A stretch of 64,000 nucleotides of DNA from VRUE01 sp963704515. GTDB lineage: Bacteria; Actinomycetota; Thermoleophilia; Solirubrobacterales; 70-9. The translations under genes and the position numbers were made by a program. Location: the NCBI GenBank assembly GCA_963704515.1, contig OY969913.1, forward strand, positions 1,302,001-1,366,000. Direction: 5' to 3'. The notes under the pieces were generated by a model, which worked only from the letters and a program-made list of their open reading frames with translations, searched no databases and was not told the origin of the DNA. Of the stretch, positions 24,651 through 32,300 are shown piece by piece (positions within the stretch are counted from its first letter, which is position 1; each line of letters starts with the position of its first letter).

Positions 24651-25681
24651 GCCCGGTCCCGCTGATCGAGCGTTACCGGGACCGGCTGTCGCTCGAGCCC
24701 GACGACCCGATAGTCACGCTCAACGAGGGCTCGACCCCGCTGATCGAGTCGCGGGTGCTCTCCGAACGCGTCGGCGCGCCGGCATACCTCAAGTTCGAGG
24801 GGCTCAACCCGACTGGCAGCTTCAAGGACCGCGGCATGACCGTGGCCGTCTCGCACGCGAAGGCGAGCGGCGCCGAGGCGGTGATCTGCGCCTCCACCGG
24901 CAACACCGCGGCCAGTTGCGCCGCCTACGCCGCCCGCGCCGGGCTGCGCGGCGCGGTGATCGTCCCCGAGGGCAAGATCGCGATCGGCAAGCTCGCCCAG
25001 GCGCTGATGCACGGCGCCCGCGTCGTCGCTCTGCGGGGCAACTTCGACGACGCCCTGCGGATCGTCCGCGAGCTCGCCGAGAAGCACCCGATCGAACTGG
25101 TCAACTCGGTCAACCCGTACCGCATCGAAGGCCAGAAGACGGCCGCTTTCGAGGTCGTCGAGGAGCTCGGTGAAGCACCGGGGGCCCTTGCGATCCCGGT
25201 CGGCAACGCGGGCAACGTCACCGCCTACTGGCGCGGCTTCCAGGAGCTCGGCGTCGCGCCGGTGCTCTACGGGTTTCAGGCCGAGGGCGCCGCGCCGCTG
25301 GTGCGCGGCGAACCGGTCGCCAACCCGGAGACCGTCGCCTCGGCGATCCGGATCGGCAACCCGGCCCGCTGGGAGGAGGCGATGGACGCCTTCACCGGCG
25401 CCCGCGGCCGCGTCGCCGCGGTCTCCGACGAGCAGATCCTCGACGCCTACCGCTGGCTGGCGGACACGGTGGGGGTCTTCTGCGAGCCTGCCTCCGCGGC
25501 CTCGGTGGCGGGGCTCCTCGCGCACGGCATGCCGGTGGTCGAAGGCGACCCGCCGAAGTCGGTCGTCTGCGTGCTCACCGGCCACGGCCTCAAGGACCCC
25601 GACACCGCCCTCTCCAAGGCCCCCGCGGTGATCAACTGCGAGAACGACCTGTCCGCTGTCGAGCGGGCCGTGTTCGATTGA
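24647..25681 (+). CDS. thrC: Threonine synthase
   Basis: 344 residues from TTG 24647, which overlaps the hom stop as TTGA. The next internal ATG would remove the PLP-binding region, and the family N-terminus (PLIERYRDRL) begins just after this TTG. PLP lysine in NPTGSFKDRGM, phosphate-binding region CASTGNTAASCAAYAARAG and VPVGNAGN-like IPVGNAGNVTAYW. It converts O-phosphohomoserine to threonine. Confidence 0.94.
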   Translation: MSPVPLIERYRDRLSLEPDDPIVTLNEGSTPLIESRVLSERVGAPAYLKFEGLNPTGSFKDRGMTVAVSHAKASGAEAVICASTGNTAASCAAYAARAGLRGAVIVPEGKIAIGKLAQALMHGARVVALRGNFDDALRIVRELAEKHPIELVNSVNPYRIEGQKTAAFEVVEELGEAPGALAIPVGNAGNVTAYWRGFQELGVAPVLYGFQAEGAAPLVRGEPVANPETVASAIRIGNPARWEEAMDAFTGARGRVAAVSDEQILDAYRWLADTVGVFCEPASAASVAGLLAHGMPVVEGDPPKSVVCVLTGHGLKDPDTALSKAPAVINCENDLSAVERAVFD

Positions 25682-26559
25682 CCGCTCGCCGCCGGCTTGT
25701 CCGCGTCCCCGCCTCTTCGGCCAACCTCGGTCCGGGGTACGACGTTCTGGCCGCCGCGGTCTCGCTCTTCCTTGAGCTGGAGGTGGAGGAGACGGGCGAA
25801 TTCTCCTTCGATGGCGGCGGGCTGGACGTGCCGACCGGGCGCGACAACCTGATCGTGCGGGCTTTCGAGAGCCTGCGCCCCGCCGACGGGATCGCCTTCC
25901 GGCTGAAGAGCGAGATCCCGCTGGCGCGGGGACTCGGCTCCAGCGCCGCGGCGATCGTCGCCGGGCTGTACGCGGCCGACCACCTCTTCGAGCTGGGTCT
26001 TGGCAAGGAGGATTTCCTGACGCGGGCGGCCGAGATCGAGGGACATCCCGACAACGTCGCCGCCGCGATCTACGGCGGCTTCGTGATCTGCGGCGCGGGG
26101 GAGGGCGAGCAGCCGAGCGCCGTTCGCTTCGACCCCCCGAGCGGCCTCGAGGGAATCGCGGTGATCCCCGCCGAGGAGGTCTCGACCGAGCGTGCCCGCG
26201 AGGCGATCCCCGGCGAGGTCCCGCTCGCCGACGCGGTCGCCAACGTTTCCGCCGCCTCGCGCCTCGTCCTCGGCCTGCAGACGGCCGACCTGGATCTGGT
26301 CGCCGCCGGTCTCGTCGACCGCATCCACCAGGATCGCCGCCGCGAGCTATACCCGCGCTCGATGGAGCTCGTCGACTCGGCGCGCGCCCTCGGCGCCCTC
26401 GGCGCGACGATCTCCGGCGCCGGCCCCACGGTCCTCGTCTGGACCACCTGGCAGGACGCCGGCAAGGTCGCCGAGGCCCTCGAGTCCCGCTGCGCCGGCT
26501 GGGCCGAGGTCCGCCGCCTCCCCTTCAGCCCCCACGGCGCCGACGTGCCCGAGCTGTAG
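25678..26559 (+). CDS. thrB: Homoserine kinase
   Basis: 293 residues. TTG start at 25678 overlapping the thrC stop as TTGA. GHMP-kinase features: VRVPASSANLGPGYDVLA at the N-terminus, the ATP loop EIPLARGLGSSAAAIVAG and C-terminal GATISGAGPTVLVWT. It phosphorylates homoserine for threonine synthase. Last gene of the lysA-hom-thrC-thrB operon. Confidence 0.94.
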   Translation: MTARRRLVRVPASSANLGPGYDVLAAAVSLFLELEVEETGEFSFDGGGLDVPTGRDNLIVRAFESLRPADGIAFRLKSEIPLARGLGSSAAAIVAGLYAADHLFELGLGKEDFLTRAAEIEGHPDNVAAAIYGGFVICGAGEGEQPSAVRFDPPSGLEGIAVIPAEEVSTERAREAIPGEVPLADAVANVSAASRLVLGLQTADLDLVAAGLVDRIHQDRRRELYPRSMELVDSARALGALGATISGAGPTVLVWTTWQDAGKVAEALESRCAGWAEVRRLPFSPHGADVPEL

Positions 26560-26601
26560 CCGAAGGGGGGTGAGCTCTTGGCGCTGAGCCCTTGAAGGCT
26601 C

Positions 26602-26814
26602 ATGCGCTTAACGCGCCACGCCAAGAACGAGCTTCGAAGCCTGCGAGCCACTCTGGAGGATGCGATTCAGGTCATTCGGAATCCGGCCTTGGTCGACTGC
26701 GATCCCGAAGACAGGCCGCGATACACCGGATATATCCGGGGCGTGCCCGTGCGCGTCGTCGTGGCGGTTGACGAGCCGGACCTGATCGTCACAATCCATA
26801 GGAGGCGACGTTGA
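26602..26814 (+). CDS. DUF4258-like protein (copy 1), possible toxin of a toxin-antitoxin-like pair
   Basis: 70 residues: starts RLTRHAKNELRSLRATLEDA and ends with the strand pair VRVVVAVDEPDLIVTIHRRRR. The His-x-Lys start, the beta strands and the basic tail are like DUF4258, a small RelE-like fold. Its stop overlaps the next start as TGATG. DUF4258 genes are often paired with DUF2283 genes, as here. A G6 tract ends exactly 31 nt before the ATG. Toxicity is not shown by sequence. Confidence 0.7.
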   Translation: MRLTRHAKNELRSLRATLEDAIQVIRNPALVDCDPEDRPRYTGYIRGVPVRVVVAVDEPDLIVTIHRRRR

Positions 26815-27104
26815 TGAAGGCCGACTACGACAGCCAGGCAGACGCGATCTCGATCGAGCTGCTCCCCTTCGATCATTTCGACGATCAGGAGCAGGTTGAC
26901 GATGACTTCTGCACCGTGGGCTTCGAAGGGGGACGCCCAGTCAACGTCGGCCTTCTCGCTCCAGCAAAGCACCTCGATCTGCTGGATCGGGCGGCAGAGC
27001 GCTTTGGGGTCGATGGGGAGTCCTTGGTGGCGATCACCCGCGCGGCCCTTGCGGCCCCCGACCGCGTCGTCGAGCTGAAAGTCAGCGCGCCGCTTGCCGC
27101 CTGA
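26814..27104 (+). CDS. DUF2283 family protein (copy 1), partner of DUF4258 gene
   Basis: 96 residues. The N-terminal DUF2283 core (ADYDSQADAISIELLPF) is a short beta domain with the Y-D-x-x-x-D-A pattern. The C-terminal helical part ends AITRAALAAPDRVVELKV, closely matching copy 2 at 27861. It overlaps the upstream gene by one base and is probably the antitoxin-like partner. Confidence 0.72.
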   Translation: MKADYDSQADAISIELLPFDHFDDQEQVDDDFCTVGFEGGRPVNVGLLAPAKHLDLLDRAAERFGVDGESLVAITRAALAAPDRVVELKVSAPLAA

Positions 27105-27158
27105 TCGTCCAAGTGCTTCCCACGGGCGCCCGGATCCCGCTTAGGATCGGAGTGCCTG

Positions 27159-27530
27159 ATGGCCGGCTACACGATCAAGCACCGCGACGAGTTCGAGTCG
27201 ATGGAGGGGTCGGGGGACTCGACCTGGCGGCTGGCGCGCAAGGCGCTGGGGACGTCGGCCTTCGGCTTCAACCTGGTCGAAATCGAGCCGGGTGGGCAGA
27301 TTCCCGAGCACGACGAGGCCCAGAGCGGCCAGGTCGAGCTCTACGTGATCCTTGAAGGCGAGGCGGTCCTGCAGATTGAGGGCGAGGACCATCCGGCGCC
27401 CGCCGGCACCTTCGCCTCGATCGAGCCGTTCGCCACCCGCACGATCCTCAACCGCTCCGACGCCAAGGTCACCGCGATGCTGATCGGCGTCCAGCCCGAG
27501 GGCGGCTACGAGGCGATGTCGTGGGCGTGA
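27159..27530 (+). CDS. Cupin-domain protein
   Basis: 123 residues. Single cupin barrel with motif 1 (GGQIPEHDEAQSGQVELYVILEG) and motif 2 (PAPAGTFASIEPFATRTI). Only part of the usual histidine set is present (one His in motif 1, none in motif 2), so metal binding is uncertain. It lies between the two copies of the DUF4258/DUF2283 module. TAGGAT 11 nt upstream is a possible promoter element. Confidence 0.78.
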   Translation: MAGYTIKHRDEFESMEGSGDSTWRLARKALGTSAFGFNLVEIEPGGQIPEHDEAQSGQVELYVILEGEAVLQIEGEDHPAPAGTFASIEPFATRTILNRSDAKVTAMLIGVQPEGGYEAMSWA

Positions 27531-27605
27531 GTACCTTCGACTGGCCACTGCCGCGTGATCGCTTTGATTTCAGCGTCTCCACGACCCCGAAAGATCGACA
27601 GTAAA

Positions 27606-27616
27606 GGGGGGGGGGG
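27606..27616 (+). repeat. G11 homopolymer tract upstream of module copy 2
   Basis: Eleven consecutive G residues, ending exactly 31 nt before the ATG at 27648. The matching position in copy 1 has G6 (26565-26570), also ending 31 nt before its ATG. Long G-runs are prone to slipped-strand length change. Confidence 0.85.
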
Positions 27617-27647
27617 CGAGTTTTGAGCGCTGTGGCCTTGGGAGTGC

Positions 27648-27861
27648 ATGCGGCTCACGCGGCATGCGAAGAATGGGCTCCGGCGTGTCGGGGGAACGCT
27701 GGAAGATGCGGAAAGGGTTGTCGCGAATCCGGAGAAGATCGATCACGATGACCAGGGGAAGCCTCGGTACACGGGGAAGATTCGGGGGCGAGCGCGTGCG
27801 GGTGGTCGTTGCGATTGACGAGCCCGATTTGATCGTCACAATCCACGATAGGAGACGATGA
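27648..27861 (+). pseudogene. DUF4258-like protein (copy 2) with a +1 frameshift
   Basis: The ATG at 27648 opens RLTRHAKNGLRRVGGTLEDA, parallel to copy 1, and reads correctly to KPRYTGKIRG. It then leaves frame at a G5 run (27784-27788) and stops early. Removing one G restores the family ending VRVVVAIDEPDLIVTIH and the normal TGATG overlap with the next gene. It may be a true pseudogene, a phase-variable gene or an assembly error in a homopolymer. Confidence 0.75.
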
Positions 27862-28160
27862 TGCGAGTGGATTTCGACAGCGAGGCCAATGCGCTCGACA
27901 TCGAACTTTTCCCGTTCAAGCGTTTCGAGCGCCAGGAGTCGGTTGACGATACGTATTGCCAGGTGGGCTTCGCCAAAGGCGCACCGGCCAGCGTCGAGCT
28001 CCTGAGCCCGGCGGACCAGATTTCCCTGCTTGATGTGGCTGCGCGCCGCTATGACCTCGATGCGGAGGCGTTGAAAGCTGCCGCGCGCGCCGCTCTTGCC
28101 GCCCCGGATCGCGTCGTCACGATCGAGGTCGGTTCGTCGCTAATTGCGGAGGCGGTGTAG
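27861..28160 (+). CDS. DUF2283 family protein (copy 2)
   Basis: 99 residues, intact although its partner is frameshifted. The DUF2283 core is VDFDSEANALDIELFPFKRF, and the C-terminal half has AAARAALAAPDRVVTIEV as in copy 1. ATG at 27861 overlaps the upstream stop by one base, as in copy 1. If this is the antitoxin-like member, its survival next to a broken partner fits loss of the toxin first. Confidence 0.72.
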   Translation: MRVDFDSEANALDIELFPFKRFERQESVDDTYCQVGFAKGAPASVELLSPADQISLLDVAARRYDLDAEALKAAARAALAAPDRVVTIEVGSSLIAEAV

Positions 28161-28162
28161 AG

Positions 28163-29242
28163 ATGGCCGGCATTAAGCCCGAGGCCGTCGGCGTGACTAT
28201 GCGACGGATCGTTGTGACGACGACTGTTCTCGCGATCGCGATGCTGGCCTTGCCAGCCGCATCGCAAGCGACGCTGGTCTTCACCCGCAACCCGTTGCAC
28301 CCGACCGTCTACGTGGCGAAGGACAACGGATCGGGGGCGCGCAAGGTGGGGGCCGGGTCACAGCCTCGGGTCTCTCCCGACGGGCAGACGGTCGCCTTCT
28401 ACCGCTTCGGTTCGGGGAGCCAGCCGGCGAAGTTGATAGTCGCGCCGGCCGCCGGCGGGCCGGCCAGGGTGCTGGCAAAGAGCTGGGAGGACCCGTTCGT
28501 CTTCGCCTGGTCGCCGGACTCGGCGACGGTCGCGGTGCTGCTCGGGCCGGAGCTGGGCAAGCAGCACCTCACCCTGGTTGACGTTGCCGACGGCTCACGG
28601 GAAACGGTCGCCACCGGCTACTTCAACGGGGTCAGCTTCTCGCCTGGCGGCGGCCAGATCGTCTTCGGTCGCTCGAACCAGGAATTCGGCTTCAAGGGCG
28701 ATGTCTTCCGCTACGTCATACCCGAACCGGGTCAGGTCTTCGTCCAGGCGCCGCACCCCGAACGCCTGACTTCCGACCATCGCTCTTCGAGCCCGCTCTG
28801 GGGGCCTAACGAAACGATCGCCTTCGTCAAGCACCTCGGCGAAAAGAAGCGCAAGTACGGGCCCAAGAACGACCTCTTCCTGATGGATCCCGGCGGCCAG
28901 GGCGTGCGGCGGCTGACGCACACCAGGGTCTCACCCCTTGTCCAGGGCCTGACGCCCACCGCCTGGTCGACGAGCGGCAAGCAGCTGCTCGCCGAGTTCG
29001 GCGGACAGGACACGACCTACGCGGTCACCGTCAACCCGAAGACCGGTGCCGAACGGGCGCTCACCAGACAGCGCGAGGTCGGCTTCGTCGGCACCGCCCT
29101 CTCCAGCAACGGCAAGCTCGTCCTCGGCAGCATCGGCGGCTTCGAACCGGGTCCCGGCCACAAGGTCGTGGCGATCCCCTACAAGGGCGGCAAGCCCAAG
29201 CTGCTCGCCAAGAACGCCTCCGAACCGGACTGGAACCGCTAG
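28163..29242 (+). CDS. Secreted TolB/WD40-like beta-propeller protein
   Basis: 359 residues from ATG 28163, which has GGAGG at 28148-28152. The signal peptide runs from RRIVVTTTVLAIAMLALPAA to A-S-Q-A. Repeats of the PD40 type (SQPRVSPDGQTVAFYRF, FVFAWSPDSATVAVLLG, VSFSPGGGQIVFGRS, ...) indicate a propeller of about six blades ending in EPDWNR. Probably a ligand- or protein-binding surface protein. It starts 2 bp after the preceding gene but need not share its function. Confidence 0.78.
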   Translation: MAGIKPEAVGVTMRRIVVTTTVLAIAMLALPAASQATLVFTRNPLHPTVYVAKDNGSGARKVGAGSQPRVSPDGQTVAFYRFGSGSQPAKLIVAPAAGGPARVLAKSWEDPFVFAWSPDSATVAVLLGPELGKQHLTLVDVADGSRETVATGYFNGVSFSPGGGQIVFGRSNQEFGFKGDVFRYVIPEPGQVFVQAPHPERLTSDHRSSSPLWGPNETIAFVKHLGEKKRKYGPKNDLFLMDPGGQGVRRLTHTRVSPLVQGLTPTAWSTSGKQLLAEFGGQDTTYAVTVNPKTGAERALTRQREVGFVGTALSSNGKLVLGSIGGFEPGPGHKVVAIPYKGGKPKLLAKNASEPDWNR

Positions 29243-29253
29243 ACCGAAATTCG

Positions 29254-29293
29254 GCGCTATTTGCAGGAAAACGACGATTTCTGCCGATAGCGC
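29254..29293. terminator. Imperfect hairpin between TolB-like gene and gltB
   Basis: GCGCTAT at 29254-29260 pairs with ATAGCGC at 29287-29293. An inner segment (GCAG-AAA against TTTCTGC) extends the stem across a two-base mismatch and a bulge. It lies 12 bp after the upstream stop and just before the gltB promoter, so it most likely ends the upstream transcript; an operator role is possible. Confidence 0.4.
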
Positions 29294-29305
29294 GTTCGGC
29301 CGCCC

Positions 29306-29311
29306 TATAAT
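29306..29311 (+). promoter_or_regulatory. Consensus -10 box TATAAT upstream of gltB
   Basis: A perfect TATAAT, rare in DNA this GC-rich, 62 bp before the gltB start. No good -35 match is seen at 17 bp. The expected transcript would have a leader of about 55 nt containing the GGGAGGT ribosome-binding site. Confidence 0.5.
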
Positions 29312-29373
29312 TCGCCGACTCGTCAACCCGTCGCGCGCCCGCTCGAAGAAGGTGCGGAACCCGGGAGGTCAAC

Positions 29374-32300
29374 GTGTCCCAAAGCCAGTCCCGTGAGCTT
29401 CACGGCGAGGTTCTTCGCTACTCGCCAGAGCGCCCATACCGGCCGCTCGTCTCCCCGCCCAGCGTCGAGGACAAGGACGCCTGCGCGATCTACGCCTCGG
29501 TGCGCAAGGACGCCACGCCGAGCCATCGCCCGATCGAGCTGGCGATCCCGGCTCTGCAGAAGATGCTCCACCGGGCCGGCAACGTCGACGGCGAGGGCGA
29601 CGGCTGCGGCCTGCTGCTCGACCTGCCGCGCAAGATCTGGGCCGAGGAGGTCCGCTCGGGTGGCCACGACCCCTCGCTGACCCTCGACGACGCTTTCGCC
29701 GTCGCCCACATCTTCATCGAGCGCTCCCAGGACCGCGAGCGGATTCAGCACGACGCGCGCGAGTTGCTGCGCGAGGGCGGCTTCCGCATCCTCGCCGAGC
29801 GGATCGGCGCCGTCGACTCTTCGGCGCTCGGCCCGACCGCGCGCGAGGAGGAGCCCCACTTCTGGCAGATCGCCGGCCTCGTCGCCGACGCCTCGCGCCG
29901 CGACCAGGTGCTCTTCGACCTGATGATCGAGCTTGAGGGCCGGCTCGACGTCCACGTCCCCTCCTTCTCCGCCACGACCTGCGTCTACAAGGTGATGGGC
30001 GCGCCGAAGGTGCTCGGCGAGTACTACCCCGACCTGCTCGACGAGCGCTTCGAGACGATCGGCAGCTTCGGCCACAACCGCTACTCGACCAACACCTGGC
30101 CCTCCTTCAAGCGCGTCCAGCCCTTCTCGGTGCTCGGCCATAACGGCGAGATCAACACGATCGCCCAGCTGCGCCAGGAGGCGAAAATGCTCGGCGTCCC
30201 GATCCGCCCCGGGTCGTCGGACTCGCAGGACCTGAACCGCACGATCAACACGCTGGTCAACCGCGACGGTCTCAGCCTCGCCGAGGCGATGGAGATGGTC
30301 GTGCCGCCGATCGTCGAGGAGATCCGCCACATGCCGGCGGAGCTGCACCGCTTCTACATGTACCTGCACCAGGCGATGGGGCCGTTCGCGCAGGGCCCGG
30401 TGGCGCTGATCGCCCGCCACCACGACGAGTGCGTCTTCTCCTCCGACGCGCTTGGCCTGCGGCCGCTCTGGCAGGTGGAGACCGGCGAGGACTTCGTCTT
30501 CAGCTCCGAGCCCGGCGTCGTCCCGGTCGGCGCGATGACCGCCGAGCCGAAGCCGCTCGCCCCCGGCGAGAAGGCGCTGGTGACGATCGACCGCGAGGCG
30601 CGGCGCTCGTTCCTGCACCCGCACGACGCGATGCTGCGCATCGTCCGCGAGAGCTGGCTGCGCCGCAACGGCGCCGAGGACGCGGCCGCCTACGACCGTG
30701 CCCTGGAGACCGGCGGCCCGCTCGAAGGCGAGGAGGTGCCGGGCTACTCCGACGCCGGTCCCGAGGAGCCGGTCAAGGTCGTCGACCGCGTGCTCGCCGG
30801 CTTCGGCTGGCAGCGCGACGACGTCAAACTCGTCCAGCAGATGGCCTCCAACGGGTCCGAGCCGGTCGGCTCGCTCGGCTACGACGGGCCGCTCGCCGCC
30901 CTCTCTCCCGAGCGCCAGAACCTCGCCGACTACTTCAAGGAGACGGTCGCCGTGGTCACCAACCCGGCGATCGACCGCGAACGCGAGGTCGAGCACTTCT
31001 CGACCCGCACGGTCTTCGGCCGCCGGCCCTCGATCGACGCCGCCGGCGTCGACACCGGCACGGTCGAGACCGCCTTCCCGGTGATCCTCGGCGGCCACCA
31101 CGGCCTGGCACCGCTCTCCGACAAGACCTACCGCCGGATCGCCCGCGAGCACCGCACCTACCTGCTCGAGGACCTCTGGGAGGAGTTCCGCGGCCGCGCC
31201 GACGTGGTCGACATCTCCCTGCTCGAGTCGGAGACGACCCAGGGAGCGATCGAGCGGATCAAGCAAGAGGCGGTGAAGAAAGTCCGCGACGGCGCCGAGC
31301 TGCTGGTGCTCACCGACCGCACCGTCTATGACGCCGACCGCCGCTACCTCGACCCGCACCTGGCGACCTCCGCCGTCGACCAGGCGCTGAAGCAGTTCAA
31401 GGTCGAGCCCGGCGAGGAGAACCTGCGCCGCCGCTGCGGCATCGTCCTGCGTTCGGCGGCGATCCGCAACGTTCACGACACGATGCTCGCCCTCGGCCTC
31501 GGCGCCAACGGCGTCTGCCCGTACACGATGGTCGAGGTGATCTGCGTCGAGGACTACGAGAACGACGTCTCCAACCTCTGCGATGCGCTCGAGAAGGGGA
31601 TCGAGAAAGTGATCTCGACGATCGGGATCCACGAGGTGCGCGGCTACGCGCGCCAGTTCTCCTCGATCGGCGTGAAGCCCGAGCTGGCCGAGATCTTCAT
31701 GACCGAGGCCTTCGCCGCCTCCGAAAAGGGCGGCGTCGGCTTCGCCCAGCTCGACGAGGACACCAACCAGCGGGCCCGCATCCTCGCCGGCGACGAGGAC
31801 GCCAAACCGGCGAAGACCTTCCGCTTCTACCCCAAGGTCTACAAGGCGGCGATCGCCACCGCCAACGGCTCCGGCTCCTACGAGGAGTACTCGCAGAAGG
31901 TCCGCGACCTGGAGGAGCAGAGCCCGATCTCGATGCGCCACATCATGGCCCTGAAGGGGGACCGTGAGCCGCTTGCCGACCCCTCGAGCGTCGACGCCGG
32001 GGTCGGCCTGCACGATTACCCGGTGGTGATCTCCTCGATGAGCTTCGGCTCGCAGTCCGAGCCGGCCTTCCGCGCCTACGCCGAGGCGGCGAAGTCGATC
32101 AACGTGCTCTGCGTCAACGGCGAGGGCGGCGAGATCCGCGACATGTACGGCCACTACCGCAAATGGCGCGGCCAGCAGGTCGCCTCGGGCCGCTTCGGCG
32201 TCTCGGCCGAGATGATCAACTCCTCCTACCTGGCCGAGATCAAGATCGGCCAGGGAGCGAAGCCCGGCGAGGGCGGCCACCTGCCCGGCAAGAAGGTCTC

